A DNA stretch of 64,000 nucleotides from Longispora albida DSM 44784 (GTDB lineage Bacteria; Actinomycetota; Actinomycetes; Mycobacteriales; Micromonosporaceae), in assembly GCF_000379825.1 (NCBI RefSeq), contig NZ_KB903836.1:186599-250598 (forward strand), written 5' to 3'. A program made the translations under genes and the position numbers. Below the pieces are notes generated by a model. It was not told the origin of the DNA and did not search any database. It worked only from the letters and a program-made list of their open reading frames with translations. The stretch's first letter is position 1. Every line of letters starts with the position of its first letter. This document shows, one piece after another, positions 26,145-34,052 of the stretch.

Positions 26145-26305
26145 GCGTTGATCGTCAACGGTTTCCGCGGGTGTTTCCGCAGGCCAGGGACGTGTCGGCT
26201 AACGCGTCCCAACGCAGTCCTTCGGCACTGATTTCCCGAGAAGAGCACGCTAATACGGCCAATCCGGCCCCGGGGAACGCGCGGGAGCAGGCCCGGAAAC
26301 GGCGG

Positions 26306-26335
26306 CTGCCGCCTCCCCGGGCGGGGAGACGGCAG
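26306..26335 (-). terminator. Terminator-like hairpin after rbpA
   Basis: CTGCCGCCTCCCC and GGGGAGACGGCAG form a 13-bp stem with one mismatch and a 4-base loop, 18 bases after the rbpA stop on the minus strand. It has no T run. Confidence 0.6.
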
Positions 26336-26353
26336 TCAGTAGTAGTGGTGTGC

Positions 26354-26701
26354 TCAGACCGAGCGGCCACCGCGCCGGGCGCGGACCTCGTCCAGGCGCT
26401 CGTTGAGGATGTCCTCGAGCTCGGACATGGAACGGCGCTCCAGGAGCATGTCCCAGTGGGTCCTCGGCGGCTTGGCCTTCTTCGACTCCGGCTCGCTGCC
26501 GTCGACGAGGCGGGCGACCGTCCCGTCGAACTTGCACTCCCAGGTCGGCGGCACCTCTGCGTCAACGGCGAACGGCACCTCGAACTGGTGACCCCTGGCG
26601 CAGAGATACTCACGGGTCTGGCGAGGAGCCAGCTCGGTGTTACGGTCGGACTCGTAGCTGATGGCTCCGAGACGGCTTCCGCGCAGCATGCGCTCGCCCA
26701 T
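26354..26701 (-). CDS. rbpA: RNA polymerase-binding protein RbpA
   Basis: The 115-residue protein reads GERMLRGSRLGAISYESDRN, LAPRQTREYLCARGHQFEVPF, PPTWECKFDGTVARLVDG and PRTHWDMLLERRSMSELEDIL. This is the full actinobacterial RbpA layout of N-terminal tail, zinc-ribbon-like core, basic linker and sigma-interaction helix. RbpA binds the housekeeping sigma factor and RNA polymerase and stabilises open complexes. Only two of the core cysteines remain, as in many family members. The ATG at 26701 has GGAGGGG about 9 bases upstream; a longer frame to 26737 exists but lacks homology. Confidence 0.95.
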   Translation of the reverse strand: MGERMLRGSRLGAISYESDRNTELAPRQTREYLCARGHQFEVPFAVDAEVPPTWECKFDGTVARLVDGSEPESKKAKPPRTHWDMLLERRSMSELEDILNERLDEVRARRGGRSV

Positions 26702-26983
26702 GATCGGCTTTCCCCTCCGGCTGTCGTGCGCGTACAACGGGTGTAACGATCGTGGCCCGTTTCATGTTCCCCGTCGAGGGTAGTTCTCACGGTGTGTCAC
26801 TACGGCCCCCGGTCATAGAAGGGTAGTCCCTCCGGTCAAGCCGTGAGTACCCTCACCCCACAATGTGATCGAGCCGATGGGTACTTGCCGACAGTTACGC
26901 CGGAATATTCGCAATCACATACCTGGCCGGGTGCCGCACTTCGATACTGACAGTTAGCGCCGCCGGCACAGGAGGTACAGCAG

Positions 26984-28465
26984 ATGCCCGACTTCACCAC
27001 CCAGGCAGCACCGGCCACGCAGGGTAAGGAGTTCTTCGGGCATCCCAGAGCACTGTCGACGCTGTTCCTGACCGAGATGTGGGAGCGGTTCAGCTACTAC
27101 GGCATGCGCGCGATCCTCGTGCTGTTCCTCACCGCGACCGTCGCCAACGGCGGGCTGGGGATGGCCGAGGGCGACGCGACGGCGCTGTACGGGGTGTACG
27201 TCGGCTTCGTGTACCTGATGGCGCTGCCCGGGGGCTGGGTGGCCGACCGGCTGCTGGGCGCGCGCCGTTCCGTGCTGTGGGGCGGCATCGTCATCGCGCT
27301 CGGGCACTACGCGATGGCGGTACCGGTCAAGGCGGGGATCTTTGTCGGGCTCGTCCTGATCACCATCGGCACCGGGCTGCTCAAGCCGAACATCTCCGCG
27401 ATGGTCGGCAAGCTCTACGAGGCCGACGACCCGCGGCGCGACGCCGGGTTCTCCATCTTCTACATGGGCATCAACCTGGGCGCGTTCATCTCGCCGCTGA
27501 TCACGGGGTACCTGGGTGAGGAGGTCAACTGGCACCTGGGCTTCGGGGTGGCGGCGGTCGGCATGACGTTCGCGGTGGTCCAGTACGTCCTCGGGCGCCG
27601 GCACCTCCACGGTGTCGGGGACACCCCGCCGAACCCGCTGGCCGGCGAGGACCGCAGGCGGGCGCTGCGCGCGATCGCGATCGGGGTGGCGGCCGTGGTG
27701 GTGCTGATCGGGATCGCGGCGGTCACCGGGCAGCTCACCCTGAGCAAGATCGTGAGCGCGCTGGCGGTGTTCGCGGTGCTGGTCGCCGTCGTGTACTTCG
27801 CCCGGATCCTGCTCGACAAGCGCCTGACCGAGGTCGAGCGCAGCCGGATGCGCGCGTACGTGTACCTGTTCGTCTTCGCCGCGTCGTTCTGGCTGATCTA
27901 CGACCAGGCGGGCTCCGTGCTGAACCTGTTCGCGGAGAAGAACACCGACCGCAACGTCTTCGGCTGGGAGATGCCGGCCTCGTGGCTCCAGTCGGTGAAC
28001 CCGATCCTGGTCATCATCGGCTCACCGATCTTCGCGCTGATCTGGCTGAAGGCCGGCCACCGGCTCAGCACGCCGGTCAAGTTCACGATGGGCCTGGTCC
28101 TCAACGGGCTCTCCTTCATGCTGATGGCCCTGGCGGCGAAGGCCGCCGTCGGCGGGACGCTGGTGTCCCCGATGTGGCTGGTCGCGGTGTACGCGCTGCA
28201 GGTGTGCGGCGAGCTGTGCCTGTCTCCGGTCGGCCTGTCCGCGACGACGAAGCTCGCGCCCGCGCTGTACGGGAGCCAGATGCTCGGCCTGTGGTTCCTG
28301 TCGACGGCGGTCGGGGACGCGATCGGCGGGCAGGTGGCCAAGTGGGGCTCCGACGTGTCGCAGCCCGCGTACTTCACGGTCCTCGGCGTCGCCTCGGTGG
28401 TGCTCGGCGCCTCGGCGGTCCTGCTGACCAGGCACCTGCGGCGGCTGATGGCCGGCATCCACTGA
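26984..28465 (+). CDS. POT-family proton-coupled oligopeptide transporter
   Basis: The 493-residue membrane protein has the POT signature FLTEMWERFSYYGMRAILVLFL (ExxERFxYY) and the second motif FSIFYMGINLGAFISPL (FYxxINxG), with about 14 hydrophobic segments. These proteins import di- and tripeptides with protons. AGGAGG precedes the ATG by 7 bases. Upstream are two GACAGTTA boxes at 26890 and 26949 in an AT-richer stretch. Confidence 0.92.
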   Translation: MPDFTTQAAPATQGKEFFGHPRALSTLFLTEMWERFSYYGMRAILVLFLTATVANGGLGMAEGDATALYGVYVGFVYLMALPGGWVADRLLGARRSVLWGGIVIALGHYAMAVPVKAGIFVGLVLITIGTGLLKPNISAMVGKLYEADDPRRDAGFSIFYMGINLGAFISPLITGYLGEEVNWHLGFGVAAVGMTFAVVQYVLGRRHLHGVGDTPPNPLAGEDRRRALRAIAIGVAAVVVLIGIAAVTGQLTLSKIVSALAVFAVLVAVVYFARILLDKRLTEVERSRMRAYVYLFVFAASFWLIYDQAGSVLNLFAEKNTDRNVFGWEMPASWLQSVNPILVIIGSPIFALIWLKAGHRLSTPVKFTMGLVLNGLSFMLMALAAKAAVGGTLVSPMWLVAVYALQVCGELCLSPVGLSATTKLAPALYGSQMLGLWFLSTAVGDAIGGQVAKWGSDVSQPAYFTVLGVASVVLGASAVLLTRHLRRLMAGIH

Positions 28466-28471
28466 CGGTTC

Positions 28472-28490
28472 CCGCCCGGATTCTGGGCGG
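28472..28490 (+). terminator. Short hairpin after the POT transporter gene
   Basis: CCGCCC-ggattct-GGGCGG lies 6 bases after the stop codon, with no T run. It is a weak terminator candidate. Confidence 0.4.
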
Positions 28491-28588
28491 TGGGGGCCGC
28501 AAATGTGGGTACGCGGTTACCCATGCCGTAGCCGTGCCGGTGCGCCACGCTGGGTGCTGGCACCGGGACGGCGGGAGGCTGGCAGGCG

Positions 28589-29320
28589 ATGATGATCCGG
28601 GTACTCGGCTCCCTGCTGATCTGCGGGCCGGACGGTGCCGCCGCCGACGTGCCGGCCGCCAAGCCCCGTACGCTGCTGGCCGCGCTGCTGCTGAGGCCCG
28701 GCGAGTGGGTGCGGGCCGCCCAGCTCGTCTCCGCGCTGTGGGAGAACCCGCCGCGCTCGGCCGCCGGGAACCTGCGGACGTACGTGTGGCAGCTCCGCGC
28801 CCTGCTGACCGAGGTCACCGGCAGGCCACGGCTCGACGGGCGGCCCGGCTGGTACCGGCTGGACCTCGCGCCCGGCGAGACCGACGCCGGGGAGTTCACC
28901 CGCCTCGGCGCGGAGGGCTGCGCGGCCCTGGCCCGTGGCGAGGCCGGGCAGGCGGTGACGCTGCTCAGCTCGGCGCTGGCGCTGTGGCGCGGCGAGCCGT
29001 ACGAGGACGTGCCGGCCTCCGTGGTGGAGGCGCAGCTCGTCGCGCTGCGGGAGCTGCGCTGGGCCACCTGGGAACGCCTCGCCCAGGCCCGGCTGGCCCT
29101 CGGCGAGGCCCCGGCCGTCGTCGCGGAACTCCGCCCGGTCCTGATCACCGAGCCGTACCGCGAGCAGATGTGGATCCTGCTCATCCAGGCCCTCACCCAG
29201 CTCGGCAGGCGCGCCGAAGCCCTCGCGGCCTACCGGGAGGTGTACACACTCCTCGGCCGGGACCTGGGCCTGGAGCCGGGCAAGGAACTCCAGGCCGCCC
29301 ACCGGTCAGCTTTCCGGTAG
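28589..29320 (+). CDS. Small SARP-like BTAD-domain regulator
   Basis: The 243-residue protein has a winged-helix DNA-binding part (MIRVLGSLLICGPDG; AAGNLRTYVWQLRALL) and a BTAD domain (SSALALWRGEPYEDVP; YREQMWILLIQAL; LGLEPGKELQ). No ATPase follows, so it is a small SARP rather than AfsR. SARPs activate secondary-metabolite gene clusters from direct repeats near promoters. GGAGG lies about 10 bases before the ATG. It converges on the DUF5937/ArsR gene with a 15-base overlap. Confidence 0.85.
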   Translation: MMIRVLGSLLICGPDGAAADVPAAKPRTLLAALLLRPGEWVRAAQLVSALWENPPRSAAGNLRTYVWQLRALLTEVTGRPRLDGRPGWYRLDLAPGETDAGEFTRLGAEGCAALARGEAGQAVTLLSSALALWRGEPYEDVPASVVEAQLVALRELRWATWERLAQARLALGEAPAVVAELRPVLITEPYREQMWILLIQALTQLGRRAEALAAYREVYTLLGRDLGLEPGKELQAAHRSAFR

Positions 29321-30295
29321 CACCAGGAGGTCGGCGGTGCGGGTGCGGGCGTAGAGGACGAAGCGGCCGGCGCGGTGGGCGCTGACGAGACCCGCGGCGC
29401 GCAGGGCTGTCAGGTGCTGGGAGACGCCGGGGGCGCTGATGCCGGTACGGGAGGCGAGGTCCTGTGTGGACGACGGGGTGTCCAGCTCGGCGAGGATGAG
29501 CGTGCGCGTGCGGCCCAGGACGGCGGCGAGCGGGCCGGTGCCGGTGGCCGGGCGGGGCAGCCAGAGCGTGCCGGAGCCCCGGGCCGGGTAGGCGATCTGC
29601 GGGGCGTCGGGCGGGTTGACCCGGGTGAAGACGCCGGGGCCGGTGAACGCCGACGGGATCAGGACGAGCCCCGGGCCGGACGTCGTGCGGTGGATCGGCG
29701 CGGGGCGGCTGGTGAGGCTCAGGGTCTCGCCGGCCCAGCTGATCGAGGCGTGGAGCTCGCCGAGGACGTGCGCGGCGCCGTGCTCCGCCGCCTGCCGGGC
29801 GCGGTGGAAGATGTCGGCGTCGAGGAGGGCGCGGATGCGGTCCCAGTACGGGGCGATGGCCAGGGACCAGTAGGTCTCCAGCTCGGCGGCGAGCCTGGGG
29901 AGGCGGGCGGCCGGGTCGGCGTACAGGGAGGCCAGGCGGGGGCCGAGGCGGCCGTGCCGCTGGCGGTACCGGTCGAGGTCGGCGCGGACGCGGGCCGCGG
30001 GGGTCGCGAGGAGCGCGGCGAGCTCGGTGCCGAGGCTGGGCGCCGACCCGGCCGGGGCCGGGTTGAAGAAGTCGGGGACGTAGCCGGAGACGGGGATCAG
30101 CTCCGACAGCCAGCCGGAGGCGAGCCCGGTACCGGCGAGGCGCGGGCGGACCTGCTCGGCCCAGGGGAGGTGCACGGGGTGGGTGGCGGGGCGCATGGCG
30201 ATCCGGTAACTCGTGCCCAGCTCCCACAGCGGGCACACCGCGAACCGGGTCTGCGCGAGGTCACCCGCCGAGAAAGCCAGCTCCGCCAGCACCAT
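29306..30295 (-). CDS. DUF5937 / ArsR-like HTH transcriptional regulator
   Basis: The 329-residue protein begins MVLAELAFSAGDLAQTRFAVCPLWEL, the typical start of DUF5937 proteins. A C-terminal winged helix follows (STQDLASRTGISAPGVSQHLTALRAAGLVSAHRAGRFVLY). The region between probably senses a ligand. GGAGG is 4 bases before ATG 30295 and 7 bases before an alternative GTG at 30292. It is divergent from an aldo-keto reductase, its likely target. Confidence 0.85.
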   Translation of the reverse strand: MVLAELAFSAGDLAQTRFAVCPLWELGTSYRIAMRPATHPVHLPWAEQVRPRLAGTGLASGWLSELIPVSGYVPDFFNPAPAGSAPSLGTELAALLATPAARVRADLDRYRQRHGRLGPRLASLYADPAARLPRLAAELETYWSLAIAPYWDRIRALLDADIFHRARQAAEHGAAHVLGELHASISWAGETLSLTSRPAPIHRTTSGPGLVLIPSAFTGPGVFTRVNPPDAPQIAYPARGSGTLWLPRPATGTGPLAAVLGRTRTLILAELDTPSSTQDLASRTGISAPGVSQHLTALRAAGLVSAHRAGRFVLYARTRTADLLVLPES

Positions 30296-30362
30296 CACGC
30301 CTCCGGTTAAGGTGTGGCTGAATCAGTGGCTCACACGGTACAAGATGATCATTCTGGGCCGC

Positions 30363-31268
30363 ATGACCACAGTGACCATGACAGCGGCCGCGTCCGGCAC
30401 CTGCCTGCTCGGCGACCTGACCGTGCACCGGATCGGCTTCGGCGCGATGCGGCTGACCCAGCACGGCCCGGCCTTCCATCCCGGCGTGGTGCCCAGCGAC
30501 CGCGACACCGCTATCCGGGTGCTCCGCAGGGCCGTCGAGCTGGGTGTGAACCACATCGACACCGCCGCCTTCTACTTCTCGGCGCTGCGCTCGGCCAACG
30601 AGCTGATCGGGCGGGCGCTGGCGCCGTACGGCGAGGACCTGGTGATCGCGACCAAGGTCGGGCCGGGACGCGACCAGTCCGGCGCCTGGCTGCCGCACGC
30701 CACGCCGGAGGAGCTGCGCGGGCAGGTCGAGGAGAATCTCCGCCAGCTCGGCCGCGACCACCTGGACCTCGTCAACCTGCGGATCGTCGGCACGGACTCC
30801 ATCGCGGAACGGTTCGGCGCGCTGGCCGAGCTGCGGGACGCCGGGCTGATCCGGCACCTGGGACTGTCCAACGTGCACGAGCACCACCTGGGCGAGGCGC
30901 TGGCGATCGCCCCGGTGGCGTGCGTGCAGAACCTGTACGGGATCGGGCGGCCGGGACAGGACAGCTTCGTGCGGGCCTGCGGGGAGCAGGGCATCGCGTT
31001 CGTGCCGTTCTACTCGATCGCCGGAACGGGACGGGAACGCGGCGGCGTCAGCGGGGAGTCGCCCGAGGTACTGGCGATCGCGGCGGCGCACGGCGCCGGC
31101 CCGGCGGAGATCCGGCTGGCCTGGACGCTGTCGCGCGGCCCGCACGTGCTGGCCATCCCCGGTACCGGGAACCTGGCGCACCTGGAGTCCAACGTGGCGG
31201 CCGGGGCGCTCCGGCTGACGGAGGACGAACTCGCGGCGCTGGAGGCTGTCCACCAGCGCGGGGAGTGA
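30363..31268 (+). CDS. Aldo/keto reductase
   Basis: The 301-residue protein shows LTVHRIGFGAMRLT, GVNHIDTAAFYFSA (catalytic Asp and Tyr), LVIATKVGPG (Lys), VACVQNLYGIG and AIPGTGNLAHLESN, all standard AKR motifs of the oxidoreductase YajO/IolS type. It uses NADPH to reduce carbonyls; substrate unknown. ATG 30363 has no good ribosome binding site, so translation may be close to leaderless. The stop abuts the stop of the convergent small membrane gene. A related AKR is encoded at 54990. Confidence 0.88.
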   Translation: MTTVTMTAAASGTCLLGDLTVHRIGFGAMRLTQHGPAFHPGVVPSDRDTAIRVLRRAVELGVNHIDTAAFYFSALRSANELIGRALAPYGEDLVIATKVGPGRDQSGAWLPHATPEELRGQVEENLRQLGRDHLDLVNLRIVGTDSIAERFGALAELRDAGLIRHLGLSNVHEHHLGEALAIAPVACVQNLYGIGRPGQDSFVRACGEQGIAFVPFYSIAGTGRERGGVSGESPEVLAIAAAHGAGPAEIRLAWTLSRGPHVLAIPGTGNLAHLESNVAAGALRLTEDELAALEAVHQRGE

Positions 31269-31586
31269 CTACCGGATCAGGAGCACGCCGACGCCGGCCA
31301 GGAGAGTGAGCAGCGACATCGCGGAGAGCGCGGCCGCGCGGCGGCGGGACGCGCCGGTGAGCTTCACGGCGGCAGCGAGCGGTCCGACAGGGATCATGAC
31401 GGCTTTCCTTCCGGGTGAGGCCCAGGCCAGCCGGGCCGCCGCGCACCAGGCGCCCAGCGTGACGCCAGCGGGGGACAGGCCGAGGGTGGTGGCGCCGGCC
31501 AGGTCGGCCAGCCATTCTTCCGTGTACCGGGCGCGCCTGGCTGCGGGCAGCAGCCGGGCGGCCAGGCGGATCAGTGCGCGGTTCAC
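31269..31586 (-). CDS. Small membrane protein coupled to PadR
   Basis: The 105-residue protein starts at GTG 31586, overlapping the PadR stop by 4 bases. It has a basic N-terminus (NRALIRLAARLLPAARRARYTEEWLADLAG), a moderately hydrophobic middle and a C-terminal membrane helix (AAALSAMSLLTLLAGVGVLLI). Proteins with this N-terminus are commonly found beside PadR regulators, but no function is known. Confidence 0.65.
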   Translation of the reverse strand: MNRALIRLAARLLPAARRARYTEEWLADLAGATTLGLSPAGVTLGAWCAAARLAWASPGRKAVMIPVGPLAAAVKLTGASRRRAAALSAMSLLTLLAGVGVLLIR

Positions 31587-31897
31587 GACGCGGTCGCGGG
31601 GCGGGTCGTGGCGCGGGCAGCCGTCGAGTCCGCGCGGGCCAGGACCCGTCGAGCCTCGGCTGCCCCGCCGGCGGTGAGGGTGTACATCCGGCGGCGGGGG
31701 CCGCGCCGGTCGTTGTCCTGCTCCCACTCCGAGTGCACCCATCCGGCCCGTTCGAGCCGGTCGAGCAGCGGGTACACGCTGCCGGACGGGCGCCCGGTGA
31801 GCTTGATGACCTCCAGGCCCCAGCGCGGCTCGCCGCTGGCGAGCAGCACCCGGAGCACGTCCACAGTGGTCTTGCCGATCCGGCCGAGTGGTTCCAC
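31583..31897 (-). CDS. PadR-family transcriptional regulator
   Basis: The 104-residue winged-helix protein reads VDVLRVLLASGEPRWGLEVIKLTGRPSGSVYPLLDRLERAGWV then RRRMYTLTAGGAAEA. This is the PadR core without a long C-terminal domain. Such repressors usually control an adjacent transporter or membrane gene, here the coupled downstream gene. GTG 31897 has no strong ribosome binding site. A palindrome at 31906-31919 lies directly upstream. Confidence 0.88.
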   Translation of the reverse strand: MEPLGRIGKTTVDVLRVLLASGEPRWGLEVIKLTGRPSGSVYPLLDRLERAGWVHSEWEQDNDRRGPRRRMYTLTAGGAAEARRVLARADSTAARATTRPATAS

Positions 31898-31905
31898 CCG
31901 GCCAG

Positions 31906-31919
31906 ACTACCTATGTAGT
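31906..31919. promoter_or_regulatory. Candidate PadR operator
   Basis: ACTAC-ctat-GTAGT is a perfect dyad 9 bases ahead of the padR start, overlapping the probable -10 region of its promoter. It resembles the ATGT/ACAT-type dyads bound by PadR proteins. Autoregulation is inferred. Confidence 0.45.
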
Positions 31920-33065
31920 TTAAGCGCGGCTAGCCCCGAGCTGTGCCAGAGCCACGGCCAGGTCCGAGACCTGCTTGCTGAGCCCGGCGATCTGCGCGCG
32001 GGCCTCGTCGCGCTCGGCGATGGCGGCGTCCCGGGCCTGGGCCGCGGAGGCTGCTGCGGTGTCTGCCGTCGCGGCGGAAGTGGCCTGGAGCTGGAGCTGG
32101 TCGCGGAGCGCCGTGAGTTCCTGGTCTCTGGTGACGAGGGCCTGCTGGGCTGCTTCCAGGGTGGCCTGCGCGTCCGTGAGGCCGGCCTGGAGACGGGTGA
32201 CCGTGGCGCGCTCGGCGGTCAGGGCCGACTCTGTGGCGGTCAGGGTCGCGCGGGCCTCGGCGAGTTCCTTGCTGGTGGCCGCGAGGGTGGCTCCGGCGGT
32301 GGAGAGCTGGTCCGCGAGAGCGGCGTTCGCGGTGGCCAGGGCTGCGTGCTCGGCGGCCAGGGTGTCGCGTTCCCTGGTGACGGCGTCGCGTTCCTGGGCG
32401 AGCTGGTCGCGTTCCTTGGACACTGTGGACAGTTGCGTGCGGGCCGCGTCGCGCTCGGCGATCGCCTCGGCGCGGACCGCTTCGGCAGCGGTGGCCTGCG
32501 TACGGGCGGTGTCGCGGGCTTCCTCGGCGGCTGCCCGGGCCAGCTCGGCCTTGGCCTGGGAAGCGGCGGCCTGAGCTGCGGCGTCGCGGGCCTGCTGGGC
32601 CGCCGTGGCCGACGCGGCGGCCTCGGAGCGGGCGGTGGCGACGTCAGCCTCGGCCTGCGTACGGACGGCGGCGGCTTCCTCGGTGATCGCGCGGGCGCGC
32701 TGAGCTTCGGCTGAGGCCGCGACCTGGGCCTCGTCCCGTTCGGTGTGGGCTGCCGCGACAGCCGCGGCGGCCTCGGCGCGGACCTCGGCGGCCTGACGGT
32801 CCACTCCGGCCGGCGACAGCTCACCTGCGAGGGAGGTGGCCAGGTCGGCGGCCGCCAGCTCCATGCGCTCGACGAGTTCCCACGCCTTGGCCACCTGGCC
32901 GGCCAGGCCAGGGGAGGTCCGCTCCCGCTGGCGGCTGCTGCGGGCGGCGCGCAGGCAGGCGCTGTCGTTGTCACGGCAGTACTGGAACGGGCGGCCGGAA
33001 CCCGCCTTCTGCTGTACCGGGCGGCCGCAGTGCGCACACGGCCGGGTTACGTCCACGCTGGTCAC
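31920..33065 (-). CDS. Zinc-finger plus long alanine-rich coiled-coil protein
   Basis: The 381-residue protein opens with a cysteine cluster (RPCAHCGRPVQQKAG then QYCRDNDSAC), probably a zinc knuckle. About 300 residues of alanine/glutamate-rich coiled coil follow (repeats such as AEARATLTATESALTAERATV and RERDTLAAEHAALA). The build recalls KfrA-like and other DNA-associated actinobacterial proteins with an N-terminal CxxC finger, but no family is assigned. The strong heptad pattern is real protein sequence rather than DNA tandem repeats. It starts at GTG 33065. Confidence 0.75.
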   Translation of the reverse strand: MTSVDVTRPCAHCGRPVQQKAGSGRPFQYCRDNDSACLRAARSSRQRERTSPGLAGQVAKAWELVERMELAAADLATSLAGELSPAGVDRQAAEVRAEAAAAVAAAHTERDEAQVAASAEAQRARAITEEAAAVRTQAEADVATARSEAAASATAAQQARDAAAQAAASQAKAELARAAAEEARDTARTQATAAEAVRAEAIAERDAARTQLSTVSKERDQLAQERDAVTRERDTLAAEHAALATANAALADQLSTAGATLAATSKELAEARATLTATESALTAERATVTRLQAGLTDAQATLEAAQQALVTRDQELTALRDQLQLQATSAATADTAAASAAQARDAAIAERDEARAQIAGLSKQVSDLAVALAQLGASRA

Positions 33066-33158
33066 GGCACGGAGTCTAATCCGGCACCGTACGGACCGGA
33101 TCGTGCACTGTGTGGCATGGCGGGAAGTGTCAGGGGGTTCCGCTACGCTCTAGCGCCG

Positions 33159-34007
33159 ATGGCAGTCAACAGATACCCCGGGCAGTGCCACGTGTGCGAG
33201 CAGCGCGTGCCGGCCGGCGAGGGGACACGGGCTAGGTCGGACTCCGACGATCGCTGGATCGTGTATCACCAGCACTGCATCCCAGCCCCGCGTGCGCCGG
33301 AGCCCGGCGACCACGACGGCTGGCACCGCCGCCCGCTCGCGGCGTTCGATGTGGAGAGCACCGGCGTCCGGCACAGCGTCGACCGGATCGTGTCGGCCTC
33401 GGTGCGCGACACCGCCGGGCAGAGCATGGAGCTGCTGATCGACCCCGGCGTCGAGATCCCGGCCGGCGCCACGGCAACGCACGGCATCACCACCGAGCAG
33501 GCCAGGGCCAGCGGCCGCCAGCCTGCCGAGGCGCTGGGCGAGCTGGCCGACACGCTCGCCGCGTACCTGCGGGCCGGCACGCCGATCGTCATCTACAACG
33601 CCGTCTACGACCTGACCCTGCTGGAGTCCGAGCTGCTCCGGCACGGCCTGCCGTCCCTGCTGGCCAGGGCCGGGCGGATCGAGCCGCTGATCATCGACCC
33701 GCTGGTGCTCGACCGGCACGTCGACCGGTACCGCAAGGGTGGCCGCACGCTGGAGGTGGTGTGCGCGCACTACGGCGTCACGCACCCCGGCCCGCACCGC
33801 GCCGACGCCGACACGCAGGCCTGCCTCGACCTGGCCATCGCGATCGCCCGGCGGTACCCGGAGGTGGCCCGGATGAACCTGGCGGACCTGTTCGCCCGGC
33901 AGGCCGCCGCGCACGCCGAGCAGGCGGCCTACTGGGCGAGCCGTGGCCGCGACGCCGACCCGGCCTGGCCGGTCGGTGCGATCGCCGCCGAGGTGTGGCC
34001 CGGGTAA
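33159..34007 (+). CDS. DEDDh 3'-5' exonuclease (DnaQ-like)
   Basis: The 282-residue protein has a small N-terminal zinc-binding-like segment (GQCHVCEQRVPAGEG; YHQHC). A DnaQ exonuclease domain follows: AAFDVESTGV (Asp, Glu), IVIYNAVYDLTLL (Asp) and PHRADADTQACLDL (His, Asp). It degrades DNA or RNA 3' ends and is annotated in relatives as a polymerase III epsilon-like exonuclease, though not the replicative proofreader. A TACGCT box lies only 16 bases before ATG 33159, suggesting a short or absent leader. Confidence 0.85.
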   Translation: MAVNRYPGQCHVCEQRVPAGEGTRARSDSDDRWIVYHQHCIPAPRAPEPGDHDGWHRRPLAAFDVESTGVRHSVDRIVSASVRDTAGQSMELLIDPGVEIPAGATATHGITTEQARASGRQPAEALGELADTLAAYLRAGTPIVIYNAVYDLTLLESELLRHGLPSLLARAGRIEPLIIDPLVLDRHVDRYRKGGRTLEVVCAHYGVTHPGPHRADADTQACLDLAIAIARRYPEVARMNLADLFARQAAAHAEQAAYWASRGRDADPAWPVGAIAAEVWPG

Positions 34008-34052
34008 CCCGGGCAACTGTCACGCTTCCGGGGGCCGGCTCGTCCGTATGCC

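Noticed and set aside
30300-30362. GTGTG...CACAC around CTGAATCAG as an operator between the DUF5937 regulator and the reductase
   Set aside because: The arms are not symmetric about a common centre, so it was not listed as a site.
32000-32800. Apparent DNA repeats in GC-rich alternating sequence
   Set aside because: The periodicity follows from codons of an alanine-rich coiled coil; units are not conserved at the DNA level.
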